A DNA stretch of 64,000 bases from Granulosicoccus sp963833195 (lineage in GTDB: Bacteria > Pseudomonadota > Gammaproteobacteria > Granulosicoccales > Granulosicoccaceae): the NCBI GenBank assembly GCA_963833195.1, contig CAWHXF010000027.1, positions 1,550,001-1,614,000 on the forward strand. Direction: 5' to 3'. The notes under the pieces are model-generated. The model had not been told where the DNA came from, ran no database searches, and saw only the letters and a program-made list of their open reading frames with translations. How positions within the stretch are numbered: position 1 is the stretch's first letter; every line of letters starts with the position of its first letter. Shown piece by piece: positions 19,370-28,373 of the stretch. The position numbers and the translations under genes are program-made.

Positions 19370-22300
19370 ATGCACGATCCCGTACCGCACCCGATCGAGA
19401 TATCGGGACGCGCCGCCGTCGCCGCGTACGCCCGCATGCCGTCCGCCGGATCGGTACCTCGGCGCGCCATCGCGTGCGCGGCCGGTGTGGGCTTCGCCCT
19501 GCTGGCGGCGGCCGGCCCCAGCGCGGCAGATGACACCGAGGTGTTCTTCGGCCAGACCACGAGCGCGGCCGACACCCGCTCCAACGTGCTCTTCATACTC
19601 GACACTTCGGGTTCGATGGACAGGTTCGACGCCGGTCAGGAGGGCATGCGCATCGAGCGGCTTCAGCAGGCCATGCACGAGATCCTCGATCAGTCCACCA
19701 ACATCAACATCGGCTTGATGTCGCTGAACGGCTACGAGGGCGGCGGGCCGGTCCGCTATCCGGTGACGCCCGTGGAGCAGTCGGCCTGCGGACCCGACGG
19801 CTGCGGCGTCATTTCGGTAAGGGCGCCGATCGCGACCGCCGAGGACGACACCGAGGAGCGCGTCGCGGACGGCCGCCCCGCCGCGAACGGATTCAACCTG
19901 AGCATCGGCGATGAGGAGTCCGGCAATCCCCAGTACGTCGGACTCCGCTTCCGTGACCTGAACATACCGCAGGGTGCGACCATCACGAGCGCGCACCTGG
20001 AGTTCGAGGCACAGCGAAGCAACTCCGGCGCGTCGACCATCACCGTCGTTGGCGAGGATGTCGATCACGCCGCCGAGTTCACCTCCGGCTGGAACGACCT
20101 GGGTCGCCGGGACGTCACGGACTCGTCGATGAGTCATGTCGCGCCGAACTGGAATGCGAACGAGACGTACGCCATGCCGGACATGGCGGACGTCATCCAG
20201 GAGATCACCGACCGACCCGGGTGGTGCGGCGGAAACGCGCTCGGACTGCGACTCGAGGCCACCGGATCGCGCTCCATGAAGAGCTTCGAGCACAACGTTC
20301 GCGACGCCGACCTGGGCAGCCACAGCGAGCGCCTCACACTGCACGTCACCTACGACGCCTCGGACCTGGCCGTGGGCGAGGGCTGCATGTCGCGCACCGC
20401 CGTGGCGCAGGTGAACAGCGACAACGACGACGTGGAGCAGGTCAGAAACGATGGCCGCGTCAACCGGACGTCTCCCGACATGGAGCTGCCCAACGACTTC
20501 GGCACGGCTCAGCTGTCGGCCACTCGATTCACCAACGTCAAGATTCCAGCCGGTGCGCGTGTCCTCTCCGCGCAAGTCGAGTTCGAGGTGCAGGACAGGA
20601 GAACCGGCAACGTCGAGATCGAGATTCGCGGCGAAGCGGATCCCAACCCGTCCACCTACACGGGCGCGAAGTGGGAGATCCGAGATCGTCCGAAGACGAG
20701 CGCCCGTGTCGTGTGGGACGACATCCCGGCGGCGAACAAGAACGAGAAGGTCCGGACTGCGGATCTGTCGAGCGTCGTCCAGGAGATCATCGACCAGGCC
20801 GGCTGGGCCGAAGGTAATGCGCTGGCCCTGCACTACGGTCGCGCGAACGACAGTAGAGGCATGCGCGACTTCGAGTCGCATGACAACGAGCCGGCGGCGG
20901 CGGCCAAGCTGCTCGTGACCTTCCAGGGTGCCGTCGTCAGCGACGCTTCGAACGGCAACGGCACGCTCGTCGCGCGCGACAAGATGAAGGAGATCATCGA
21001 CGATCTCGTGCCCTACGGCCACACGCCGCTCGTGAGCACGCACTACGAGGCCGCGCAGTACCTGCTGGGACGCGAAGTCGACTACGGGCGGACGCGTGGC
21101 AATCGGGACAATCAGCGCTTGTATCGCGTATCGCACCCGGATTCCTACATCGGCGGTGAAGTCGACCGACCCGACGGTTGTCGCGACGATGACCTGAACT
21201 CCAGCGCCTGTGCCGACGAGGAGATCGTCGACATGGCCGCGCAGAAGGCGACCTACCGGTCGCCGCTGACCCACAGTTGTCAGACGAGTCACGTCGTGTT
21301 CCTCAGCGACGGCCAAGCCAACAGCAATGGTGCGGCGTCCAGGGTGCGCAATCTGACCGGCAAGGGCCGGTGCGAGACCAACAGCGGAAACGAGGCGTGC
21401 GGTGTGGAGCTTGCCCAATGGCTCTTCGAGACCGACCACAACCCGTTGATCGCGCAGAAGCAGAACATCGTCACGCATACGGTCGCCTTCAACCTGGATG
21501 ACCCGGACTACCTGAAGGCGATCGCGAACGCCGGCGGAGGTTCCTACAGCGAAGCCGCGTCGGCCAGCGAGCTCGTGCGGGTGTTCCAGGACATCCTGAG
21601 CGGTGTCAAGTCCGTCGACACGGCCTTTACGGCACCGGGCGCGACGGTCAATCAGTTCAACCGCCTGACCCACCGCGAGGACATTTACTTCGCCGTCTTC
21701 AAGCCCGAGCAGGGCGCGCGTTGGACCGGCAACCTGAAGCGCTATCGCGTCGGCGAGGTTCCCAGCAGCGTGTCGGGCGAGCCGCCCACCATCGAGATCC
21801 TCGGAGCGGACAATCGACCGGCGGTCGACGAGACGACTGGCTTCTTCTACGAGAACTCCCACAGCTTCTGGGAGGAGCCGAACCCCGATGGAGGCCTCGT
21901 CACCACCCCGGACGGCCCTCGCGTCGATCGCGGCGGTGCGGCCGCCAGGCTCGAGCTGTCCGGGATCACGGGGCTTCCCTCGCCCGGCGATCGACGCGTG
22001 ACGACGTTTGTCGGCGACCTCGACACTCTCGCGACCACCGACGTGGAGCTGCTTGCCGAGGGCAACGAGCTGCACGAGGACAACGAGGCGATCACCGACG
22101 AGATGCTCGGCATCGCCGGCGAGTTCGCCGACGCGGACGCACAGTCCGCCTGGCGAAAGGAATTGCTGCAGTGGACGCGAGGCGTGGATGTGCAGGACGA
22201 GGACGCCGATGAGGACGCGACGGAGGCCCGCAGGCACATGGGTGACCCGATGCACTCGCGCCCCGTGATCGTGAACTACAAGAAGGACAGTGCCGACGAG

Positions 22301-23908
22301 AGCGGACGATCGATCGTGTACGTGGCGACGAACGAGGGTTTCCTCCATGCCATCGACTCGAAGACCGGCAACGAGCAGTGGGCGTTCTCTCCGGCAGAGC
22401 TTCTTCCTCAGCACCGCATCTTCTATGACGACGCGACATCCGAGCGCCATCCGTACGGCCTCGACGGCACCGCCTCCGTGTGGCGCATCGATCCGAACGA
22501 GGACTTCGTGATCCAGGCCGACAAGAAGGATGCGAGCGGCAAGAACACGGAGGGGGCATTCCTCTTCGTGGGCATGCGCCGTGGCGGCTCGAGCTACTAC
22601 GCGTTCGACATCAGCGACCCGGATGCCCCGAAGCTTGCCTGGACCATTCAAGGCGGTGAAGGCGACTTCGCGAAGCTCGGCCAGAGCTGGTCGCGAGCCA
22701 CGCACGCCCGCATGAAGATCGATGGCGAGTCCACCGACGTCCTGGTGATCGGCGGCGGCTATTCGGACGCACAGGATCCTCAGCGCGCGAGCCCCGATTC
22801 GGCTCTGGCGGCCGCATCGCTGCGTGCTCAGCCCGAGGACGGTGTCGGCAACGCGATCTTCATCGTCGAGGCTCGGACCGGGAACCTGCTGTACACGCTG
22901 TCGGCGGACGCCACCGGGGACACGCCCGCCTTCAGCCAGATGAAGTATTCCATTCCTGCGGACGTGCGCACCGTGGACATCGACCTCGACGGCTACACCG
23001 ACCAGCTGTACGCGGCCGACATGGGTGGCCAGGTGTGGCGCTTCGACCTCCAGCCGTACGCGTCCGCGTCGGACAAGTTGTTCAAGGGCGGCGTCATCGC
23101 CGATCTCTCCGGCTCCCGGGCCGCCGATCAGCGCCGCTTCTACAACGAGCCGGACGTGGCGCTGGTCGAGCGGGGGGGCGAGCGCTTCATGGCTGTCGGG
23201 ATCGGATCCGGCTGGCGCGCGCACCCGCTCGACACCATAGGCGAGGACCGCTTCTACATGATTCGCCAGGACACGGTGCGGGGCACTCCGCCGGGCTACG
23301 GCAAGCAGACGGAAGCGGGCACCTGGACTCCGCTCGTGGAGACCGACTTGCTCGACATCAAGTCGCCCAACGTATCCGGAAGCTCCGGCAGCGGAGCGCA
23401 GGACGCCTCGCACGGCTGGTACGCGGACTTCGACAACGTGGGCGAGAAGGTCCTCGGGCGCAGCCTGACCTTCAATGGCGCCGTGACGTTCACCACCTTC
23501 GTTCCGGACGACAACGCCGCTCCGTGCTCCGCGGCGCTCGGCAGCGGTCGCGCGTACATGCTGGACGTGAAGACCGGCCAACCGGTGCGCGATTTCGATG
23601 GCCGGTACGAGGACGAAGACTCGACATCGGGTCGCAAGGGTATCCAGGAGCACGGGGACGGCAAGCTCAGCGCCGACAGCGCCTTCCGACTCGAGCACGG
23701 TGGCATTCCCCCGGAGCCCGCGGTGCTGATCTCCGAGTCCGGCGTCCCGATCCTCGTCGTCGGCCCGGAGAAGATCCCGGCCGATCTCGAGAACGACACG
23801 AGCCGCACCTTCTGGGCCGACACCGGTCCGGTGAGGACCCCGGCAGCGGCGACGCCCGATCCGGATTCGGAGGATTCGGTGGCGGAGGACACCACTGCGG
23901 ACGACTGA
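19370..23908 (+). CDS. pilY1: PilY1-like pilus-tip adhesin with two inserted beta modules (operon 2)
   Basis: 1512 residues in one open frame. A long N-region precedes a signal peptide ending GPSAADD. The vWA domain begins with MIDAS ILDTSGSMD (nt ~19600), is interrupted by two modules (about nt 19830-20365 and 20400-20930; cores VGLRFRDLNIPQGATITSAH and ATRFTNVKIPAGARVLSAQ), and resumes with GHTPLVS and VVFLSDG up to nt ~21600. The C-terminal beta-propeller contains MGDPMHSRP and a Ca-binding-type loop DIDLDGYTD at nt ~22976. AGGGGA at 19357-19362 is 7 nt from ATG 19370 but only 1 nt from ATG 19364, so 19370 is chosen. PilY1 proteins present an adhesin/mechanosensor at the pilus tip. Confidence 0.92.
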   Translation: MHDPVPHPIEISGRAAVAAYARMPSAGSVPRRAIACAAGVGFALLAAAGPSAADDTEVFFGQTTSAADTRSNVLFILDTSGSMDRFDAGQEGMRIERLQQAMHEILDQSTNINIGLMSLNGYEGGGPVRYPVTPVEQSACGPDGCGVISVRAPIATAEDDTEERVADGRPAANGFNLSIGDEESGNPQYVGLRFRDLNIPQGATITSAHLEFEAQRSNSGASTITVVGEDVDHAAEFTSGWNDLGRRDVTDSSMSHVAPNWNANETYAMPDMADVIQEITDRPGWCGGNALGLRLEATGSRSMKSFEHNVRDADLGSHSERLTLHVTYDASDLAVGEGCMSRTAVAQVNSDNDDVEQVRNDGRVNRTSPDMELPNDFGTAQLSATRFTNVKIPAGARVLSAQVEFEVQDRRTGNVEIEIRGEADPNPSTYTGAKWEIRDRPKTSARVVWDDIPAANKNEKVRTADLSSVVQEIIDQAGWAEGNALALHYGRANDSRGMRDFESHDNEPAAAAKLLVTFQGAVVSDASNGNGTLVARDKMKEIIDDLVPYGHTPLVSTHYEAAQYLLGREVDYGRTRGNRDNQRLYRVSHPDSYIGGEVDRPDGCRDDDLNSSACADEEIVDMAAQKATYRSPLTHSCQTSHVVFLSDGQANSNGAASRVRNLTGKGRCETNSGNEACGVELAQWLFETDHNPLIAQKQNIVTHTVAFNLDDPDYLKAIANAGGGSYSEAASASELVRVFQDILSGVKSVDTAFTAPGATVNQFNRLTHREDIYFAVFKPEQGARWTGNLKRYRVGEVPSSVSGEPPTIEILGADNRPAVDETTGFFYENSHSFWEEPNPDGGLVTTPDGPRVDRGGAAARLELSGITGLPSPGDRRVTTFVGDLDTLATTDVELLAEGNELHEDNEAITDEMLGIAGEFADADAQSAWRKELLQWTRGVDVQDEDADEDATEARRHMGDPMHSRPVIVNYKKDSADESGRSIVYVATNEGFLHAIDSKTGNEQWAFSPAELLPQHRIFYDDATSERHPYGLDGTASVWRIDPNEDFVIQADKKDASGKNTEGAFLFVGMRRGGSSYYAFDISDPDAPKLAWTIQGGEGDFAKLGQSWSRATHARMKIDGESTDVLVIGGGYSDAQDPQRASPDSALAAASLRAQPEDGVGNAIFIVEARTGNLLYTLSADATGDTPAFSQMKYSIPADVRTVDIDLDGYTDQLYAADMGGQVWRFDLQPYASASDKLFKGGVIADLSGSRAADQRRFYNEPDVALVERGGERFMAVGIGSGWRAHPLDTIGEDRFYMIRQDTVRGTPPGYGKQTEAGTWTPLVETDLLDIKSPNVSGSSGSGAQDASHGWYADFDNVGEKVLGRSLTFNGAVTFTTFVPDDNAAPCSAALGSGRAYMLDVKTGQPVRDFDGRYEDEDSTSGRKGIQEHGDGKLSADSAFRLEHGGIPPEPAVLISESGVPILVVGPEKIPADLENDTSRTFWADTGPVRTPAAATPDPDSEDSVAEDTTADD

Positions 23909-23914
23909 GCGAAT

Positions 23915-23972
23915 GTTCCCGGCGTCGCCGTTCCGTGCGACTCCGGGAACCGTCCCGGCTGCAGCCCGGGAC
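23915..23972 (+). terminator. Two consecutive hairpins after pilY1, possible terminator
   Basis: Arms 23915-23922/23943-23950 (8 bp, long loop) and 23952-23958/23966-23972 (7 bp, 7-nt loop) lie just past the second pilY1 stop. No T-run follows, so intrinsic termination is uncertain. Confidence 0.35.
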
Positions 23973-24077
23973 CGGCCTTATGTCGTGGCTCTTGGTGGTG
24001 ATTCCATTCCGGTCTAGGACCGCCCTTCCCCGCCCTGCTCCAATGCACCGATCCCCAGATCGGCCCGGAGCACCGTC

Positions 24078-25202
24078 ATCGACACGCACCCCCCGGGCAT
24101 CGCGCCCATCGAGACCGACGCCGTCATCATCGGCGCGGGCCCCTGCGGGCTCTTCCAGGTCTTCGAGCTCGGCCTGCTCGACATCCGCGCGCACGTGATC
24201 GAGGCGCTGGACCGCCCGGGCGGCCAGTGCACCGAGCTGTACCCGTCGAAGCCGATCTACGACATCCCGGCCTGCCCCGCCATCGGCGCGCAGGAGCTCG
24301 TGGACCGGCTGATGGAGCAGATCGCCCCGTTCGAGGCGACGTTCCACTTCTCGCAGCAGGTGCGGCGGCTGGAGCGCCTCGCCGACGACCGATTCTTCCT
24401 GGAGACCAGCGCCGGCACGCGCTTCGTCGCGCGCAGCGTCGTCGTCGCGGGCGGGGTCGGCAGCTTCGAGCCCGTGAAGCTGAAGGTGCCCGGCGCGGAC
24501 GCCCACGTCGGCGGCCAGCTGCACTACTCGGTGCGGGACCCCGAGCGCTTCGCGGGCAAGGATCTCGTGATCCTCGGCGGTGGCGACTCGGCGCTCGACT
24601 GGACGCTGGACCTGGTCGGGCGCGCGGACAGCGTGCTGCTCGTGCATCGCTCGGAGAGCTTCAAGGCCGCGCCCGCGTCGGTCTCGCGCATGAGGAAGCT
24701 GTGCGAGGACTACGAGATGCAGTTCCTGCAGGGCGAGGTCACGCGGCTGATCGAGGAGCCCGCGGCCGATGCGGCGGCGCTCGCCGGCGACGGACCGGCC
24801 GAGACCGCGGCGCGCAGGCTGCTCGGCGTCGAGGTCACCGGCGGTGACGGCGTGGCGCGGCGCGTGGATACGGACGAGCTGCTCGTGTTCTTCGGGCTGT
24901 CGCCGAAGCTCGGCCCCATCGCCGACTGGGGGCTGGAGCTGTCCAGGAAGCAGATCCGGGTCGACACCGCGCGCTTCGAATCGAGCGAGCCGGGCATCTA
25001 CGCCGTCGGCGACGTGAACACCTATCCCGGCAAGAAGAAGCTGATCCTGTCGGGCTTCCATGAGGCGGCGCTCGCGGCCTTCGCCATCAAGGAGCGGCTG
25101 AACCCGGGCAAGAAGGTGCACCTGCAGTACACGACCACGAGCCCCGTCATGCACGAGCGCCTGGGCGTGGACGACCCGTACGCCGAAGACGAGGTGGCCT
25201 GA
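24078..25202 (+). CDS. Ferredoxin/flavodoxin-NADP+ reductase, thioredoxin-reductase-like (start codon unclear)
   Basis: About 374 residues. FAD motif AVIIGAGPCGLFQVFELGLL, then GGQCTELYPSKPIYDIPACP, NADP motif ILGGGDSALDW and YAVGDVNTYPGKKKL: the type 2 ferredoxin-NADP reductase (YumC-like). It passes electrons between NADPH and ferredoxin/flavodoxin. Homology demands a start before nt 24120, yet between the in-frame TAG at 24015 and a GTG at 24195 (inside the FAD fold) there is no ATG, GTG or TTG. The best candidate is ATC 24078, with GGAG at 24067-24070 seven nt upstream. A miscalled ATG, or an indel in the C6 run at 24089-24094 linking to ATG 24043, are alternatives. It precedes the sulfite reductase by 5 nt. 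Confidence 0.85.
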   Translation: MDTHPPGIAPIETDAVIIGAGPCGLFQVFELGLLDIRAHVIEALDRPGGQCTELYPSKPIYDIPACPAIGAQELVDRLMEQIAPFEATFHFSQQVRRLERLADDRFFLETSAGTRFVARSVVVAGGVGSFEPVKLKVPGADAHVGGQLHYSVRDPERFAGKDLVILGGGDSALDWTLDLVGRADSVLLVHRSESFKAAPASVSRMRKLCEDYEMQFLQGEVTRLIEEPAADAAALAGDGPAETAARRLLGVEVTGGDGVARRVDTDELLVFFGLSPKLGPIADWGLELSRKQIRVDTARFESSEPGIYAVGDVNTYPGKKKLILSGFHEAALAAFAIKERLNPGKKVHLQYTTTSPVMHERLGVDDPYAEDEVA

Positions 25203-25207
25203 GCATC

Positions 25208-26902
25208 ATGTATCGCTACACCGAGTTCGACCGGAACTTCCTGCGCGCGCGCGTCGCCGAGTTCCGCGACCAGACCGAGCGGCGGCTGTCCGGGGAGCTG
25301 TCCGAGGACGAGTACAAGCAGCTGCGGCTCAGGAACGGGCTGTACGTGCAGCGCCACGCGCCCATGCTGCGCGTGGCCATTCCCTACGGCATGCTGTCCT
25401 CCGAGCAGCTGCGCGCGCTCGGTCACGTCGCGCGCACCTGGGACCGCGGCTACGGCCACGTGACCACGCGCCAGAACATGCAGTTCAACTGGCCGGCCCT
25501 GGAGAGCGTGCCGGACATCCTCGCGCACCTGGCCGAGGTGGACATGCACGCCATCCAGACGAGCGGCAACTGCATCAGGAACACCACGACCGATCCACTC
25601 GCGGGCGCCACCGCCGACGAGATCGAGGACCCGCGCCCCTGGTGCGAGCTCATCCGGCAGTGGTCCACGCTGCACCCGGAGTTCGACTGGCTGCCGAGGA
25701 AATTCAAGATCGCCGTCACCGGCGCGCGTTCGGACCGCGCCGCCGTGCAGCTGCACGACATCGGCCTGCGCGTGCGCAGGGACGCCGATGGGCGCACGGG
25801 CTTCGAGGTGCTGGTGGGCGGCGGCATGGGTCGCACGCCGCACATCGGCAAGATCATCCGCGACTTCCTGCCCGCCGAGGATCTGCTGACGTACCTCGCC
25901 GCGATCCTGCGCGTCTACAACCTCGAGGGGCGCCGGGACAACCTGTACAAGGCGCGCATCAAGATCCTCGTGGCGGCGCTCGGCATCGACGAGTTCCGCG
26001 CGAAGGTCGATGCGGAGTGGGCCGCGTCCAGGCACGTGGACGACACGTTCACGCCCGAGGACATCGAGCGCCTGCGCGCCACGTTCCCCGCCCCGCCCAC
26101 GCTCGGCACGCTCGCCTCCGTCGGCGAGGCGGGTGCGGCGACGCCCGCGACGGACGAGGCGCCCATCGCGGCGGCGCTGGCGGGCAACCCGGTGTTCGCG
26201 CAGTGGTACCGCACCAACACGCGTGTTCATCGCGACAGCGGGCGGCGCATCGTGTCGGTGCCGCTGAAGAACGCGGACCGGCCGGCAGGCGACATCACCG
26301 ACGAGCTGATGGACGCCGTCGCGGATCTCGCCGACAGGCATTCGCTCGGCGAGCTGCGCACCACGCACGAGCAGAACCTGGTGCTGGCGCACGTGCCCGT
26401 CGGCGAGCTCGTCGAGCTGTGGAAGGGGCTGCGCGCGTGCGGGCTCGCCACGCCGAACCTGGCGCACCTCACCGACATGATCGTGTGCCCGGGCCTGGAC
26501 TTCTGCTCGCTCGCGAACGCCGGCACGCTGACCTTGCATGACCGCGTGCTCGCGCGCTTCGACGACATCGACTACGTGCACGACGTCGGCGAGATCGCGA
26601 TCAAGATCTCGGGTTGCATGAACGCCTGCGGCCACCACCACGTCGGCGACATCGGCATCCTGGGCGTCGAGAAGGGCGGCGAGGAGTGGTACCAGATCAC
26701 CCTGGGAGGTCATGCCGGAGATGCCGCGGCGCTCGGCCAGCGGCTCGGCAAGGCGTTGCCGCAGGACGAGGTGGTGCCCGCCATCGAGCGCATCCTCGAG
26801 GCCTACCTGGACGTGCGGCTGAACGGCGAGAGCTTTCACGACGCGGTGTTGCGGCTCGGCGTCTCACCCTTCAAGGAGACCGTGTACGCGGTCGCGGCCT
26901 GA
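25208..26902 (+). CDS. Siroheme [4Fe-4S] sulfite/nitrite reductase
   Basis: 564-residue hemoprotein reductase for assimilatory six-electron reduction of sulfite (or nitrite). The two ferredoxin-like halves are visible. Siroheme/[4Fe-4S] ligands occur as the Cys pair in MIVCPGLDFCSLANAG and the Cys pair in KISGCMNACGHHH, the C-x5-C...C-x3-C pattern. The N-terminal segment GYGHVTTRQNMQFNW is typical. The neighbours (NADP reductase upstream, DUF934 4 nt downstream) point to assimilatory sulfite reduction, as DUF934 accompanies this reductase type in many proteobacteria. Confidence 0.93.
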   Translation: MYRYTEFDRNFLRARVAEFRDQTERRLSGELSEDEYKQLRLRNGLYVQRHAPMLRVAIPYGMLSSEQLRALGHVARTWDRGYGHVTTRQNMQFNWPALESVPDILAHLAEVDMHAIQTSGNCIRNTTTDPLAGATADEIEDPRPWCELIRQWSTLHPEFDWLPRKFKIAVTGARSDRAAVQLHDIGLRVRRDADGRTGFEVLVGGGMGRTPHIGKIIRDFLPAEDLLTYLAAILRVYNLEGRRDNLYKARIKILVAALGIDEFRAKVDAEWAASRHVDDTFTPEDIERLRATFPAPPTLGTLASVGEAGAATPATDEAPIAAALAGNPVFAQWYRTNTRVHRDSGRRIVSVPLKNADRPAGDITDELMDAVADLADRHSLGELRTTHEQNLVLAHVPVGELVELWKGLRACGLATPNLAHLTDMIVCPGLDFCSLANAGTLTLHDRVLARFDDIDYVHDVGEIAIKISGCMNACGHHHVGDIGILGVEKGGEEWYQITLGGHAGDAAALGQRLGKALPQDEVVPAIERILEAYLDVRLNGESFHDAVLRLGVSPFKETVYAVAA

Positions 26903-26906
26903 ACCG

Positions 26907-27365
26907 ATGAGCACCCGAACCGACCGCTACACGGCACCCGGTGCCGCCGCCGCACTCGATGCACCGACCGCGGAGCTGGTACCGCTCGCCGAGTTCCTCG
27001 CGCTCGAGCCGGCGGCGCGTCGGGAAGTGCGTGGCGTGCTCGTGGCCCCGGCCGACGACGTGACGCCGCTCGTGCCCGAGCTGGACGGGCTCGCCGTCGT
27101 GGCCATCGATTTCCCGACCTTCACCGACGGCCGGGGCTGCTCGCACGCGCGGAGGCTGCGGACCACCCACGGCTACGCCGGCGAGCTGCGCGCGGTCGGT
27201 GACGTGCGGGCGGACCAGGCGCGTTCGCTGCTGCGCTGCGGCTTCGGCGTGCTGGAGTTCGAGAGCCCCGTCGGTGCGCAATGGCTGGAGATGAAGCTCG
27301 GCCTGCTGCCGGGCAGCTATCAGCCGAGCTACGACGTTTCGGCCGAAGGGCGCGCGAACGCTTGA
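26907..27365 (+). CDS. DUF934 domain protein, sulfite-reduction accessory
   Basis: 152 residues. The pattern VVAIDFPTFTDGRGCSHARRLR then GDVRADQARSLLRCGF is the DUF934 signature; the family is found beside ferredoxin-type sulfite/nitrite reductase genes and has been named CysX-like or oxidoreductase-probable in annotations. It starts 4 nt after the reductase stop, so the two are co-translated. Biochemical role unknown. Confidence 0.85.
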   Translation: MSTRTDRYTAPGAAAALDAPTAELVPLAEFLALEPAARREVRGVLVAPADDVTPLVPELDGLAVVAIDFPTFTDGRGCSHARRLRTTHGYAGELRAVGDVRADQARSLLRCGFGVLEFESPVGAQWLEMKLGLLPGSYQPSYDVSAEGRANA

Positions 27366-28285
27366 CCCGGAGCCTCGGCTCTCCGACCATCGGACGCATG
27401 GACAAGCGCCTGCTCGACATCCTCGTGTGCCCCGTGACCAAGGGCAAGCTCATCCCGCGCGGCGACGAGCTGTGGAGCCGCCAGGCCGCCCTCGCCTATC
27501 CGGTGCGCGACGGCATTCCCGTCATGCTGGAGAGCGAGGCGCGAGCGCTGGAGCTTGCGGAGGTCGAGGCGCTGGACGCCGAGCGGCCGCGCCGCTAGGG
27601 CGTCGGCAGACTCGACCGTCGTGACGTCCGATCGCGCCTCTAGCCACGCCTGCGGCGTGCCCGCGTAGCGGCGCAGCTGCAGGTACACCGTCGGCTCGTC
27701 CGCTAGGGCACCCGGCACCGGCATGGTGCCCTCGAAGCGCTGCCAGGCGACGCTCTCCAGGTCCGTGTCCACGCCGATGCGGTAGTGCGTGGGCTCGCCC
27801 GTGATGCGCGCGCGCATCGTGCGCTCGCCGCCGGCGGTGTCGACGTCCAGGTCGCGGATCAGGATGGGCGCGTGCCCGGGCTCGGCCACCGCGCTGCCCG
27901 CGCGGCAGCGCGGCCCGGGCACGCCTTCGGCCAGGCGCACTTCCTTGACGAGGTTGAAGCCGCGCGCCGGCTCGCTGGTGCGGGTGCCGGTGAAGCGCGT
28001 CTTCGAGACCGTCACCACGAGCGGCACGTTGGGCACGTCCACGCTCATGCGACCGTCGATGTCGGTGAACCCCGTGCCGAACTGGCGGTAGTTGCCCTCC
28101 ATGCCGATGCAGACGGACGCACCCGCGACCGGCGTGCCGGCGTCGTCCACGACGCGCACGCCGAAGGTGGCGGCCTGCGAGGCCGCGGGCGCGGCGAGGG
28201 CCGCGACGCAGGCGAGGCCGGCGAGAGCGAGCCGCGCGGGTGGTGGCACGGACGCGAACGTCGGCGCGAACCTGGGATAGACCAT
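27329..28285 (-). CDS. Exported protein with carboxypeptidase-regulatory-like domain; 3' end overlaps trm112 antisense
   Basis: 318 residues as read, function unknown. A very good ribosome site (GGGAGGAGGA) precedes ATG 28285. A signal peptide ending ASQAATF is followed by a beta-sandwich domain FGVRVVDDAGTPVAGASVCIG...TDIDGRMSVDVPN of carboxypeptidase-regulatory type. The last ~89 codons run antisense to trm112 and into DUF934 and do not look like a domain. One base fewer in the GGG at 27598-27600 would end the protein at a TAG inside the CTAG that also ends trm112 (27595-27598), giving about 229 residues. That fits the other single-base gains in this window, so the natural end is probably near 27595. 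Confidence 0.7.
   Translation of the reverse strand: MVYPRFAPTFASVPPPARLALAGLACVAALAAPAASQAATFGVRVVDDAGTPVAGASVCIGMEGNYRQFGTGFTDIDGRMSVDVPNVPLVVTVSKTRFTGTRTSEPARGFNLVKEVRLAEGVPGPRCRAGSAVAEPGHAPILIRDLDVDTAGGERTMRARITGEPTHYRIGVDTDLESVAWQRFEGTMPVPGALADEPTVYLQLRRYAGTPQAWLEARSDVTTVESADALAARPLGVQRLDLRKLQRSRLALQHDGNAVAHRIGEGGLAAPQLVAARDELALGHGAHEDVEQALVHASDGRRAEAPGQAFARPSAETS
27398..27598 (+). CDS. Trm112/YcaR family small protein
   Basis: 66 residues. MDKRLLDILVCPVTKGKLIP and LAYPVRDGIPVML define the Trm112 family, small zinc-ribbon-like proteins that in other organisms stabilise methyltransferases. Only one of the usual Cys pair is present (CPVT instead of CPVC), a common proteobacterial variant. 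It follows DUF934 by 32 nt on the same strand. Its normal partner kdsB is not in the window. Confidence 0.88.
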   Translation: MDKRLLDILVCPVTKGKLIPRGDELWSRQAALAYPVRDGIPVMLESEARALELAEVEALDAERPRR

Positions 28286-28336
28286 CGATCCTCCTCCCGG
28301 AAGCAGGACGCGGCGCAGGTGTGGAGGCGGCGCGTC

Positions 28337-28373
28337 GGGAAACCGGCGAACATCCGCCGGGCGCCGGTTTTCC
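28337..28373 (-). terminator. 12-bp hairpin between the DUF882 gene and the exported-protein gene
   Basis: Arms 28337-28348 and 28362-28373 pair over 12 bp with one wobble, with a 13-nt loop. It lies in the 259-bp gap between two minus-strand genes. It could end the upstream transcript or fold in the leader of the next gene; no U-run is present. Confidence 0.35.

Noticed and set aside
19223..23698. 1491-codon open frame antisense to pilY1, and similar long antisense frames at 14048-16090, 2498-4039 and 41824-43707
   Set aside because: They mirror highly conserved genes on the other strand; long antisense frames are expected at this GC content, and their translations are Arg/Ala/Val-rich without domains.
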